Source of the DNA: Ophiothrix spiculata
Taxonomy: Eukaryota; Echinodermata; Ophiuroidea; Amphilepidida; Ophiotrichidae
Reading direction: 5' to 3' (one strand)
Assembly (NCBI GenBank): GCA_000969725.1
Contig: JXSR01S042569.1
DNA length: 32,667 nucleotides
The notes beneath the pieces are model-generated. The model saw nothing but the letters and a program-made list of their open reading frames with translations. It did no database searches and had not been told where the DNA came from. Shown here in pieces: positions 1-9,105 of the stretch. The position numbers were made by a program, and so were the translations under genes. Position 1 is the stretch's first letter. Every line of letters starts with the position of its first letter.

Positions 1-51
1 TAACGTTTGTGACATTTTGGTGTAACTTTTTGGTAACGTTTGTGACATTTT
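1..51. repeat. Short direct repeat at window edge
   Basis: The 18-base string TAACGTTTGTGACATTTT occurs at 1-18 and again at 34-51, separated by a related stretch. This is a small tandem repeat that may continue to the left of the window. Confidence 0.6.
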
Positions 52-228
52 TGAAACAAAACGTGCTCATTCATGCACGGATAGACAAACTTTACAATTT
101 CTGATTGAAAAATACTTTTCACGTACCAACTAATAAATGTATGACTGAAAAACATGTTTATGTGATCAAATAAAAAAGCTGATTTTTTGCTTGAAATCAA
201 AAAAGGTTTAGTTTTCACTGGAATGAGC

Positions 229-352
229 CATTAGAAAACCCGAACCCTTTGTTAACATTGCGTGGGGTCAAGAGGTGGTTTTAGCTAACAATGGGTTTGG
301 GTCTTACGATGGGTTAACGATGCATTTTAACGTAAGTGAAATCGACCCCAGG
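229..352 (+). repeat. Partial copy of the CCTGGGGTC MITE
   Basis: This stretch matches the right half of the complete element at 8847-9105 with only scattered changes: shared blocks include TTAGCTAAC, TCTTACGATGGGTTAACGAT and GATGCATTTTAACGT, and it ends at the same terminal GACCCCAGG. The left half of the element is absent. Confidence 0.75.
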
Positions 353-473
353 GGTGGGGAGGATTTTTAAAATTTCAGTGGGTTAAAAACTGTATTTATA
401 CATGAGACATATATAATAAAGGTGACTATGTTTATAACATGTTATAAAAATACTAGCTCGAAATATCTAGGTT

Positions 474-652
474 ATAATGAAAAGCAAATTCACATACTCA
501 AGAACATGTTTTTGAAGGTGAGGAAACAAGGATGAAACTATACATTTTCATATAGGATGAAACTATACATTTTCATATAATGAAAAGCAAATTCACATAC
601 TCAAGAACATGTTTTTGAAGGTGAGGAAACAAGGATGAAACTATACATTTTT
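474..652 (+). repeat. 103-bp tandem duplication with nested 25-bp repeat
   Basis: A block beginning ATAATGAAAAGCAAATTCAC at 474 is repeated at 577 (offset 103). Within the first unit, a 25-base segment beginning AGGATGAAACTATAC is itself repeated (529-553 and 554-578). The copies are almost identical, so the event is recent or the copies are being homogenised. Confidence 0.85.
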
Positions 653-921
653 GTTTTTGGTACTACCCTTTATTTTATATCTAGAAACACTGTGATTTTT
701 TTAGTGCACTGGGATGAAGAGTGAGTCATAGGGATGCCACAGGCCTAATATGAACAAAAATTGCCGACCCCCTTCTTCTGTCAATCATGTGGTTTTTAAA
801 TAGATTTACTCTTAATTTGACTTTTCAGATACTTTGAGAGGAATGGCATAGATCTCTGAAGGCACGAGAGCTGTGTTTGCTACACTTTACTTCGCACAAT
901 TTTTCCTTTAAATGACAAGTA

Positions 922-1283
922 TTTAAAGGGGCAATTCATGATCCACTTTTCATCCTCAAGGTCACCTCTATCAAAATTGAGTTTTTCAGCTAGGACGAAT
1001 CCTTGACTGATTACGATTGCCAAACCATTCTTTCAAATGTGCATGCATTTTTGAGAAAAGTGAGAAAATGTGTCTTTTTCTAATTACTGTTGGGGCCCCG
1101 ACAATAATTACAGCACAGTAGCCTATGGAGATTTTTAAAACAATGAAAAGCTCATAACTTGAAAAGGAATGGTGGGAATCAAGTGAAAATTTCATCATAC
1201 ATTTGTTTTGTACTCTTCTTTTTATTTAGCTAGAAAAGAGGTGACGTTGTTGTCACACCAGAATCATGAATTGCACCTTTAAA
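922..1283. mobile_element. MITE-like element, TTTAAAGG termini (362 bp)
   Basis: The left end TTTAAAGGGGCAATTCATGA is matched by the reverse complement of the right end, TTTAAAGGTGCAATTCATGA, so the 20-base termini differ at one position. No transposase is encoded; the short ORF inside it on the minus strand has no recognisable features. It is a non-autonomous inverted-repeat element, with the superfamily not identified. Confidence 0.75.
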
Positions 1284-1884
1284 TTGAAGTTCTGAATGGG
1301 AATTATATTTTACCCCCAAATTTGAAATTTTTATTAAAATGGGATCGGATTCAAAAATTCAAATAACGGATTTAAAAGTGTTCATGTTCCTTGTTTGTAC
1401 TTATGACTTTCATCACGCATGGTTGTAGCCATGTTCACTGTACATTTCTATTCAAAGCTAACCCCTCTCCCCGTGCCCATAATTATGTACATTAAGTTCA
1501 TGAAAGCTAGGATACGACTGGAACATATAGACTTGGCATTTTGAGAGTGTACGATCAGATTACTTTTAGCTAAATGTTGCAAAACAAGTTAAAAGCCAAA
1601 GCTGAATCGTAGATTTTTTGCCATTCTTTAAATGTCAACTTGTTAGCATGGTATTGTGTTTTCAAACTTAAAACTAAATGCACTCATCAAGATGACAGGC
1701 ATATTGTGAGGCATATCAGGTGTCTGGTGACTAGAAAACTGAAGTCTTTTTACGCATTCTGATGTTTTGTTAATTTTTTTGTATGTACTAAAACTCTGAA
1801 ATTCAATATTAGATATGGTTTAGTTCCGTTGTTTTTACATTCAATATAAATGCAGCACATTGTGTTGTGTGTGAATTAGAGATT

Positions 1885-2016
1885 CAATTATGTCACAGTG
1901 TGTTTAATTACAAATCAACAACAACAATGCATCCATGTGTGATGCGAAACATAGTGTGTCTGCGTTTTCAGATTTTGAGTTGTTGATTTGTGATGAACCA
2001 CTTTGTGACATAATTG
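1885..2016. repeat. Imperfect inverted repeat, 40-bp arms
   Basis: The left arm (1885-1925) starts CAATTATGTCACA and ends near ACAAATCAACAAC. The right arm (1977-2016) is its reverse complement with a few mismatches. The spacer is about 50 bases. A further ATCACAAATCAACAACG block lies at about 2252. It could be a small foldback element. Confidence 0.65.
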
Positions 2017-2479
2017 TATCCATTTTAAAGATGGAAATCTTCCTTAGAATTGATCAATATTATAGAGAGACCATTTCTTAATGTTTCCGAGAAAGAAATC
2101 AAAATGAAAGCAAAATGCTGTTGTGCCATAGTTTGCACCTAGTGCCAGGCACACACTTGGAACAAAATGATCAATGCATTGGCCTAAATGTGTATTGCAT
2201 AAATGCATTTCCTGACGTTAGGCGCGTAAATTGAATATCAACAGCGGGTTTATCACAAATCAACAACGGTACGCTCCTGTACGGGGAGATACGCGAATTG
2301 AATATTAATTGAAACTATCTGATCCACTGTCTAGTCCTGCAGCAACAGAACACTCCAATCACAAATAGCTGGTATACACGAGCTTGTTCATGCAGCCATA
2401 GTTCACAAGGCACAATAAATAGTATTTTTCGGCCTGTTAACTCTAAAAATTGGTAAGTAAATTACTTTTTTCGGTTTCA

Positions 2480-2690
2480 AGCTGAATTTATAAGCAATGT
2501 GTTGCATTTCCAATAATTTTTACTGCAAACAACACCACAAATGAATTTACCATCAAAAACTCAAACTAACTGCGGCAGCCGACAACATGAAAACGCAATG
2601 GAAAGTTCAGCTTTTCCCAACTCGACTTGTGTTGACGCAAATGGTGCTGTGCTTTGATATTGACCTATTGGAACTGCTAAAAACTGCCAT
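2480..2690 (+). repeat. Degraded copy of the AGCTGAATTCA MITE
   Basis: It aligns with the intact element at 8560-8838 through GTTGCATTTCCAATAATTT, CACAAATGAATT, ACATGAAAACGCA and GGAAAGTT. The right terminus is missing and the two copies diverge after about 2685. An ATG-started reading frame here (2587-2853) is a shadow that overlaps the real ST7 exon in the wrong frame. Confidence 0.7.
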
Positions 2691-2807
2691 CCACCCATGT
2701 ATGCTCTTTGGTTTGCTGGCTCATTTGTGGAAGCAATTGTGTAAAAGACCAGTGTTTATTTACAAAATAGCAACCCAACATTTGTCTAAAAATTTTTTCT
2801 TTTGCAG

Positions 2808-2940
2808 ATATTTGAATGGTGGTATTTCCGCAAGTATGGAACATCTTTTATAGAGCAGGTCTCGTTGAATCATTTATCACCATGGCTAGGAGGAACAGAC
2901 AATGGCGGTGGCAATAATTCCGGTCAACAATCCCCACCAG
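2808..2940 (+). CDS. ST7: ST7 exon A (residues 1-44 of the visible 309)
   Basis: This exon encodes [20 protein letters not shown] followed by a loop rich in Gly, Asn and Ser. The first part matches the stretch of vertebrate ST7 just after its N-terminal membrane segments almost residue for residue. The Gly/Asn-rich tail corresponds to a low-complexity linker in the family, which is variable. The acceptor is tttgcag at 2807. The exon starts in phase 0 and ends in phase 1 (CCACCAG). Its donor, GTTGGT, is unusual because it has T at +3. It is nevertheless the only one that joins in frame to the next exon, since using the GT four bases further creates a TGA at the junction. ST7 is a conserved multi-pass membrane protein of unsettled molecular function; growth control by the human gene is a proposal from cancer genetics. 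Confidence 0.95.
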
Positions 2941-3086
2941 GTTGGTATTAGTGGTTAAACATTGGTGCTAAGTGCTTCGGGCACAGGTTCAAGTCTCGTT
3001 TTCAGAAACCTGTTGCACCAATTTTCCTGGCTCCTGCGCCAATGATGCGCCATACGGCCTTAGCAGGAACACTGATAATGATAATA
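2941..3086 (+). mobile_element. tRNA-derived SINE fragment abutting the exon donor
   Basis: The intron opens directly with a tRNA-like head: GGTATTAGTGGTTAAAC resembles a degenerate A box, and GGTTCAAGTCTC at 2986-2997 resembles a B box at a fitting distance. The stretch ends in a GATAATGATAATA-like simple tail near 3086. Both boxes are degenerate, so it is either an old SINE or chance similarity. If it is a SINE, its first bases form the splice donor of the preceding exon. Confidence 0.4.
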
Positions 3087-3636
3087 CATGTAGATATTAG
3101 AATGTTCTTATAACGTTTAAAAATCTACTATAAGAATCTCACTGTGTATGAAAACAATAAACACAGGAACTAGTAAGTAAAAATTGTATGTGTTAAATCA
3201 ATAATCTGAGTGGGATGGGGCATTTGATCTGATTGTAATTTAAGTTCAAGTTTAATCTTTATTTCCATAAAAAGTATACATTAAAATAATGTAGAAATCA
3301 AAAATAACAAACAAAGTTAAATGGAGGAGAAGACAGGAGGACCAATAAGGACTGTAATTTGTCTAACCCTAAAAACAAAGTTCAAGACATGATCACTGTC
3401 GATCAGACATGTACATTCAAATGACTTTGGAACAAGACAGGACATGGACAGGGATGGGACAAGGACATTTCAAAAAATGTGTGTTTAAACGAAAGTTTGA
3501 CTTAATTCATTTTTAATTCCCTCCAATGTGTCTAATTGAATTAGCAGATTTCATTTTGGTTTCAGAAGTGAATTTTAAATCTCAATCTATTTTTTTTAAT
3601 CAAGTCTTTTGATAAATACTTTATTTATAAAGTAAT
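3087..3636. other. Intron, no gene; possible retroelement tail
   Basis: Non-coding AT-rich sequence. Around 3240-3300, the run TTCAAGTTTAATCTTTATTT followed by A-rich sequence looks like the reversed 3' end of an old retroelement, but this is only an impression. Nothing else is seen. Confidence 0.3.
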
Positions 3637-3950
3637 GGTGGGCACGTGTGATCTAGCAGAAAAGTGCAGGGCTTATAATTAGAAGGTTGTGAGTTCAAGC
3701 CCAACGTGTTGTGAACCTGGGCAAATCACTTTATCATACTTGCCTCGACGACCCTAGCGTTATTGGGGAGCTGTTACATGTATGGGGAATATTACGATCC
3801 AAGTACTAGTGTAGGTAGCGCGTGCACTATTGCCTGGTAGCGCCATTAACTGATGCAATATGATTGTGACGATTTCCTGATATTAGGCAGCTGCGCTCTG
3901 AGATCGTGTTTAGGTTATTAAGCGCTATATAAAAGCGGGCATATTATTCA
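3637..3950 (+). mobile_element. tRNA-derived SINE
   Basis: A-box-like sequence TGATCTAGCAG (about 3649-3659) is followed by the B-box-like GAGTTCAAGCC (3691-3701). Further down are TTGTGACGATTTCCTG and a 3' end GCGCTATATAAAAG running into ATATTATT. The 3' half is clearly related to that of the SINE at 20347-20720 (TTGTGACGATTTACCTG, CTCTATATAAATG, ATT repeats), which supports a shared LINE-like tail. It is a non-autonomous, Pol III-type retroposon inside the first large ST7 intron. Confidence 0.75.
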
Positions 3951-5610
3951 TATATTTGCTTTTAAATTTGAAGCAAGTAAAACTGATCTGAGGGAACAAA
4001 TTGTACTGTCTTTTTTAATTTCTAAAGGAATATAAACACAATCTTGGTTTAATTTTTTAAATTCATCATCTTTGTCATCGATCTATCCAGAATAAAGTCT
4101 AACATGATTACATTTATGGAACCAACAAGCTTAAGCAAAGAATAGACTCCCAGCTATCAAAACAACTGTTTCACATGCAGACACTGGTGTTACATCCAAC
4201 CACAGTACCAAACTGGTTCTAACACGACGGAAACATCCCGAGTTATGAAATGATGTAGACTAGATAATAATATTCTTGCAAACGCTGTCTGCTATGTAAT
4301 ATGAGCTAGAGAAGTACTCTTGTGTTAAAGGCACAAGATTGTCATTTGTGAAGAAGTAGCTACTTTGGTTTCACTATAATTTACAGTGGAACAAAATGAG
4401 GTTGATGACTTGATATTTTGAATTTACAGTCCTCAGAAGCAGTTTTCTTCTACTCTGATTTTCAAAGTATTTTATTTCAAACATGTCAAATTTTTTCTGT
4501 GGTGTTGTCAGTTACTCTCCTTTTATCTGACAAAAAGATCTTTACTGGCATTTCTATATTTAAGGTTTCATAATTTATAGATTGTGTGCATTTCTTTGAG
4601 TGAAATAAAACAAAATAAATATCTGCACAGTCAATTTTTTGATGCGTCCAATTCACAAGGCCTTTCGGGGCTGAGTTCATTGGATAGCAATCAAACCTTT
4701 ACTGCAAATGCATTGCTTTTGTTTTATTTTAAGAGCATAATGGAATGCAAATTTATTAATCTAATTCATACAAATAATATTGCATCTTTAGTGAAACGAA
4801 GTAAGGCCTTTCATTTATATGACCATCAAAATCCATAACTTCTTTTAACTAAATAAATCATCCTTCATATGCACTAAATGCCCGTTATGCAAATTGGAAC
4901 GCAGCAAGCGCAGTGCATTGTGAATTTTCAATAAATTCCACATACTTATATTTTTGCATTCTGATTGGCTAGAAGACATGCTGAGTGTGTGAATATATAC
5001 ATAAATAAACACAAAAAAATACTACATTGTAAGTAAAAGTTAAAAACGCTAAGTCCTGTTTTTCAATATTTTTACTTAAAACCCCACGAACCAATTTTAA
5101 AGTGTGAAGTGCACTTGTATTAGTTTTCTAGGGGAAAAAGCTGTAGACCTTCAGTGTGTGATTACTCACCAAGTTACTTAACAGTATGTTAACTTGTTCA
5201 TTAGAAATGTCTGAGATTTGCACTTTGAATGGGCAGATATGCAGACAAAACATCCTTATTTTAGATATAATTAGGTCAATGAAATGGTTCATGGGCTGAT
5301 GCAAGGGGTTGATGAGATATTATGTTTAGCATTTTCTAGTACACTAGAAACTAGAAACAAAACTGCATTAGTAGATAAGTTTAGGTGTTTAATATTAAAA
5401 TTAACATGCCTAAAAACAGCTCTTGATCAATTGCTATGAGGCTAATTTTGGTCATTGTGAACTCTTAATCTGATCAACCATGATAAATGTAAGCCTAATT
5501 ACATTAATTATGTGTGTGAACCAATCCCATCCCAAGATGAATATAAGGCTAATTAGTGAGAATCAGCTCTTGATCAATTACTATGAGGTTCCACTTAAAA
5601 CTTACAGCGT
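3951..5610. other. Intron, nothing recognised
   Basis: AT-rich single-copy-looking sequence. Short ORFs on both strands are short, lack family signatures and overlap each other; I see no genes, RNA or strong repeats. Confidence 0.6.
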
Positions 5611-6011
5611 TCTGCTTTCTGATTGTTTCTGTGCTTTTCCCCCTGTGATGACGGAGCCCAACAACAATACTGAATCGCTAGGTGTCTTTACAAACTTAAA
5701 TGCAAGATGGGGTCCTTTTCTGAATTTTCTCTGTAGGTTTCCCCTGTGACAAAGCAGCCCCTTGCCCCCCCCCCCCCAAAAGGTTGCTTTCTGAATTACG
5801 GTACTCTGTAGGTCTTCCCTTAGATGAAGCAGCCCATGCAACGCAAAAGTTACTGGTATGTAATCTATGCAAAAAGTTCTCCTTTCTAATTTATTCTGTA
5901 GGTCTTCTTCTGTGATGGACAGCCAAGAAAAAAAATCACTGGGTCTGTTACAAATTTACGCAAAAAGGTCTGCTTTCTCAATTACACTATAGATCTTCCT
6001 TTGATGAAGCC
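5611..6011 (+). repeat. Diverged tandem array, about five units of 70-100 bp
   Basis: Units begin near 5611, 5713, 5784, 5877 and 5969 (last partial). Each starts with a form of TTGCTTTCTGAATTAC, then CTGTAGGTCTTCCTCTGTGATGA, here given as two parts: CTGTAGGT and CTTCC(C/T)CTGTGATGA. Units then continue through CAGCC and a segment ending in (A)TGCAAAAAGG. The second unit is short and contains a run of 13 C (5765-5777). The units differ strongly, so the array is old. It is not coding: frames do not persist between units. Confidence 0.65.
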
Positions 6012-6376
6012 TTATATTTGGTCTAGTTCTTTATTAGTAAATATGGAATTGGAAGTTTTAATAAAGAAAGCTTAATTATGTATGGTGTCACTTTAACATA
6101 GTAATTTCTAGGCTTCTAAAGAGTTTGGTCCCAGCTGTGCAATTGACAAATTGTGCAGTGAGTTATGGGATATTGCATCATAGTAAAAATGAACATATAG
6201 GATTGATATTTATCTCTTATAAGTGATCCATTACTATAGCTATCATAATAAACAATTCTAGCTTATAATACTCCTTGACTAATATCAGTTAGAAATCCAA
6301 AACCTTCCTTGCAAATATGTTTGCAATCATGAGAAAAATGCGTCATATTTTAATTTATGGTCACTACATGTATGGG

Positions 6377-6584
6377 TACTGTATAAGTGGTATTTTTCGC
6401 GCTACATTTTTTTCACGCTTTTCGCGCAAAATGGGATTAGCGCGAAAATAAATGCACCACGAAAATTAATGTGTATTTGTTGCAAATGAAATTCCATACT
6501 CGGCCAATGTTCATGTGCGCGAAAATAAAAACTCGCGAAATGGTCCAAAATTAGCTGAGCGCGAAAATATTGGCGTTTACAGTA
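6377..6584. mobile_element. MITE-like element with TACTGTA termini, rich in CGCGAAAA
   Basis: The left end TACTGTATAAGTGG is mirrored by the right end, whose reverse complement begins TACTGTAAACGCC. The inside contains repeated CGCGAAAAT / ATTTTTCGCG blocks on both strands, so CpG is locally high in an AT-rich intron. Length is 208 bp with no ORF of its own. A TA target duplication is possible but not certain. Confidence 0.7.
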
Positions 6585-6939
6585 TATGCCACCCTGAAGA
6601 TGGGAAAATAGGCAGTTCATAAGACCTCATGTTGGAAAATTTGGTTCCAAAGACCTATTTTTGAACAAAAATCATCGAGCGGCACATACCTTCCAAATTT
6701 TTTGAATTCCCCCTTTCCCGGGGTCAGGTCCTGGCAGTAATTACGAGACAGTTGTTAGCCTAATTGGAATTGAATGATAATAAGCATCTCAATTTTTCAG
6801 CTTTGCATTCTGCATATTGGTAATTAAAAATCTTTAAAAAGTGTCATTTTTCTTACATAGGATTTTCTTGAGAAAAATGAATTTAATAAATTATGTATTA
6901 TCACCAGTTACAACAAATGTTGACATTATGAAAATGTGG

Positions 6940-7583
6940 CAAGCTACACGAGAGCTTGGGATTCGATGTACATCCATGTAGATTCCTGGGATGTGCATCC
7001 ATGTAGATTCCTAGGATGTGCATCCATGTAGATTCCTGGGATGTGCATCCATGTAGATTCCTGGGATGTGTATCCATGTAGATTCCTGGGATGTACATCC
7101 ATGTAGATTCCTGGGATGTACACCCATGTAGATTCCTGGGATGTACACCCATGTAGATTCCTAGGATGTGCATCCATGTAGATTCCTCTTAATGTACATC
7201 CATGTAGATTCCTGTGATGTGCATCCATGTAGATTCCTGGGATGTACATCCATGTAGATTCCTAGGATGTGCATCCATGTAGATTCCTAGGATGTACATC
7301 CATGTAGGTTCCTGTGATGTGCATCCATGTAGATTCCTGGGATGTACATCAAACAGATGATGCATGTGTGTGCCTAACATACTGTGAGTGTGTGCTCATT
7401 GATGGGCAACTTGGTAGAACGCGTAGGTATAACGTGTAGGTGCAAACACATACACGTAGTTGAATATGCATCGTGAAGTCACGTCTGGTCAATGTGTCAT
7501 CATGGAGACACAATCATAAATCTCTACTCCTGTAATGGAGGTCAATGTACATGGATGTACTTTCCAAATTCTCGTGGAGGTTG
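6940..7583 (+). mobile_element. Dispersed inverted-repeat element with expanded minisatellite (copy A)
   Basis: The left end CAAGCTACACGAGAGCTTGG and the right end (reverse complement CAACCTCCACGAGAATTTGG) are imperfect inverted repeats. Both are followed inward by ATGTACATCCATGTA-type sequence. The same element occurs reversed at 30447-30722: the non-array parts align through ACGCGTAGGTATAACG, GTGTCATCATGGAGACACAA and CTCTACTCCTGTAATG, and both have the same ends. It has no transposase. Known parallels are minisatellite-bearing non-autonomous elements (Helentron/HINE-type) in marine invertebrates; assignment to that class is inference. Confidence 0.75.
6965..7350 (+). repeat. 25-bp minisatellite, 15 full units plus a partial one
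   Basis: Units start at 6965 and every 25 bases to 7165 (that unit has one extra base). They resume at 7191 and run to 7316, with a partial unit at 7341-7350. The shared core is CATCCATGTAGATTCCTGG, preceded by GATGTA or GATGTG. Variable sites are the A/G after GATGT, a T/C in the CATCC/CACCC triplet, and CTGG/CTAG/CTGT at the end. No stop occurs in the minus-strand frames over much of the array, producing several repetitive ORFs. These are products of the repeat and not evidence of genes. Confidence 0.95.
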
Positions 7584-7795
7584 CCCTAATGTCTGGTTGA
7601 TAGTAGCACCATCTGAAAGTCACATTCACAATCATTTTCTTCTATTTCAATCCATAAGAGTCAACAAGGTAGTTCAACTTTGATACCGTAGTTACGTGGT
7701 AGTAGTAATACAAATTATGTGGTAGTAGTAATGATCATGCAGTAACCCTTTAAAAAAATTGATTTCATACATTGGCTATTTCTTTTTCATTTCAG
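7584..7795 (+). other. 3' end of the intron before ST7 exon B
   Basis: It contains a short duplication, TA(C/T)GTGGTAGTAGTAAT, at 7693-7731, and the acceptor tract ctatttctttttcatttcag ending at 7795. Confidence 0.6.
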
Positions 7796-7966
7796 AATGT
7801 AAAACATGGCGAAATCCATTAAATTTGTTTCGAGGCTCAGAGTACAACCGCTACACATGGGTAACAGGAAAAGATCCCTTAACATATTACGACATGAATT
7901 TGTCAGCTCAAGACCACCAGACTTTATTCACGTGTGATTCCGATTCATCAAGACCTACAGATGAAA
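7796..7966 (+). CDS. ST7: ST7 exon B (residues 45-102)
   Basis: It encodes [20 protein letters not shown], then [20 protein letters not shown] and [17 protein letters not shown]. This is the most conserved part of the ST7 family, nearly identical to my recollection of the human protein. The first codon (Glu) is split with the previous exon, and the last (Ile) is split with the next. The acceptor is tttcattt-cag and the donor GTAAGT is optimal. The reading frame runs 24 codons upstream of this exon without a stop, but that part has no ST7 similarity and is intron. Confidence 0.97.
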
Positions 7967-8282
7967 GTAAGTTGTAGACAGATTAGAGAAAAGATGATTT
8001 TTGACTTGGAAATGGATGTGATTCCAATCATTTTTGCAAACAACAAAGCAGTTCACACTCAAAGCAAGTTACAGATTGCATTTGCACCAATACGTAAAAT
8101 TTGTGTGGTGTCAACCCATCATTTTCTGAAAAGTTTTTGCTTTCTAACTCTTCAATAAATAAATTACATAGATCTGTATTACAGTATAAATTTCTAGAAG
8201 CGGATTTACATGAGAATATGGTTGTGAGTAATGTTAATTTTTGACCGAAATGCTTTGCGAAATATTGGTTCTTTGAAGGTCA
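7967..8282. other. Intron start, nothing recognised
   Basis: AT-rich sequence following the donor. ORFs here are read-through of the exon in other frames. No repeat or RNA signal is seen. Confidence 0.5.
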
Positions 8283-8555
8283 TCAAGTAAAGGTAAAGGG
8301 GACAGCCTGTATTTCACAGGTCAGAGTGCCCATCTCTCTTACAAAGCGTTGGGGCCAGACTCCACAATTTGTTATATTTGCGGTGATGGGTCGCCACACC
8401 TCCTTCCCCGCGAGTCTGTTACCTTCCCAGCATTGAAGAAAGCCGGTACCCATTACACCTTGGTGGAGAGGAGCACATTAGGGTAAGTATCTTGCTCAAA
8501 GACACTGCACACGTCGTCCACCGGATTCGAACCCACAACTCTCAATACCCGGTGA
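8283..8555 (-). mobile_element. tRNA-derived SINE-like repeat, minus strand
   Basis: GGATTCGAACCC at 8523-8534 is a reversed B box (GGGTTCGAATCC on the minus strand). The flanking ACCTTGGTGGAGAGGAGCAC and TATCTTGCTCAAAGACACTG are typical of tRNA-SINE bodies in many marine animals. The B-box end abuts the next element at 8556. The A box is not clear. Confidence 0.6.
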
Positions 8556-8559
8556 TTAA

Positions 8560-8838
8560 AGCTGAATTCATACTTAAAACGCAATGCGTTGCATTTCCAA
8601 TAATTTCAATAATGTTCACCGCAAATGGCACCGCAAATGAATTCACACTTATAACGCAAACGGACTACAGCAGCTGACGACATGAAAACGCATTGGAAAG
8701 TTGAGCTTTCCTCAACTCGGTTTGTGGTGCCGCATTCGGTGTTGCGTTTTGATATCGATTGATTGGAACTCCTCAAATCTTTTACTGCACATGCTCGGTG
8801 CGTGGTACATTTGCGTTTGCGTTGAGTCTGAATTCAGC
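8560..8838. mobile_element. MITE-like element flanked by TTAA (279 bp)
   Basis: The termini AGCTGAATTCATACTTAAAA and the reverse complement of the right end, GCTGAATTCAGACTCAACGC, are inverted repeats. TTAA stands on both sides (8556-8559 and 8839-8842), as in piggyBac-type target duplications. There are internal GCGTTTGCGTT/AACGCAA blocks. A degraded copy lies at 2480-2690. It encodes nothing. Confidence 0.75.
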
Positions 8839-8846
8839 TTAACAGT

Positions 8847-9105
8847 CCAGGGGTCGATTTCACTAACAATTGCGATGCATCGTAGCTAACGAAGGGTTCA
8901 ACTCGTAACCACAACTAGACTTCACAAAGACGTGAAAACCCTTCGTAAGTGTTCACCGCATCGTAAGGTGTATGAATTATGCATTAGAACAATCGAACCT
9001 TTTGTTAACGTTGCGTGCGGTCAAGAGGTGGTTGTAGCTAACGATGGGTTTTGGTCTTACGATGGGTTAACGATGCATTTTAACGTTAGTGAAATTGACC
9101 CCAGG
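8847..9105. mobile_element. MITE-like element with CCTGGGGTCRATTTCACTAAC-type termini (259 bp)
   Basis: The left end CCAGGGGTCGATTTCACTAA and the reverse complement of the right end CCTGGGGTCAATTTCACTAA differ at two positions, and both continue into ATGCATCGTWRCTAACSAAGGGTT-like sequence. A right-half copy is at 229-352. The 82-residue ORF within (8932-9180) is a repeat artefact. The element begins four bases after the TTAA that ends the previous MITE. Confidence 0.8.

Larger units (their letters stand above)
1..2807 (+). other. ST7: ST7 intron upstream of the first visible exon (partial)
   Basis: AT-rich non-coding sequence ending in a pyrimidine-rich acceptor (aattttttcttttgcag) at 2807. 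I looked for the preceding ST7 exon, which should encode a membrane segment close to the family's FYVALTGTSSLISG stretch, and did not find it, so it must lie before base 1. The intron holds a partial MITE, a 103-bp tandem duplication, a 362-bp inverted-repeat element, a separate inverted repeat near 1.9 kb and a degraded MITE at 2.5 kb, each listed separately. Nothing else is recognisable in it. Confidence 0.7.

Noticed and set aside
2587..2853. 88-residue ORF starting in a repeat and ending within ST7 exon A
   Set aside because: It is in a different frame from the ST7 exon and begins in a degraded MITE.
5480..5841. Opposed ORFs on both strands
   Set aside because: They overlap the diverged tandem array and the C run; there is no family signature.
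6965..7350. CRISPR array
   Set aside because: Repeats are directly adjacent without spacers, in a eukaryotic intron.
6901..7380. Three overlapping minus-strand ORFs with repeated peptides
   Set aside because: The 25-bp array lacks stops in these frames, so ORFs appear automatically. The three frames encode the same peptides shifted, which argues against selection on any one.
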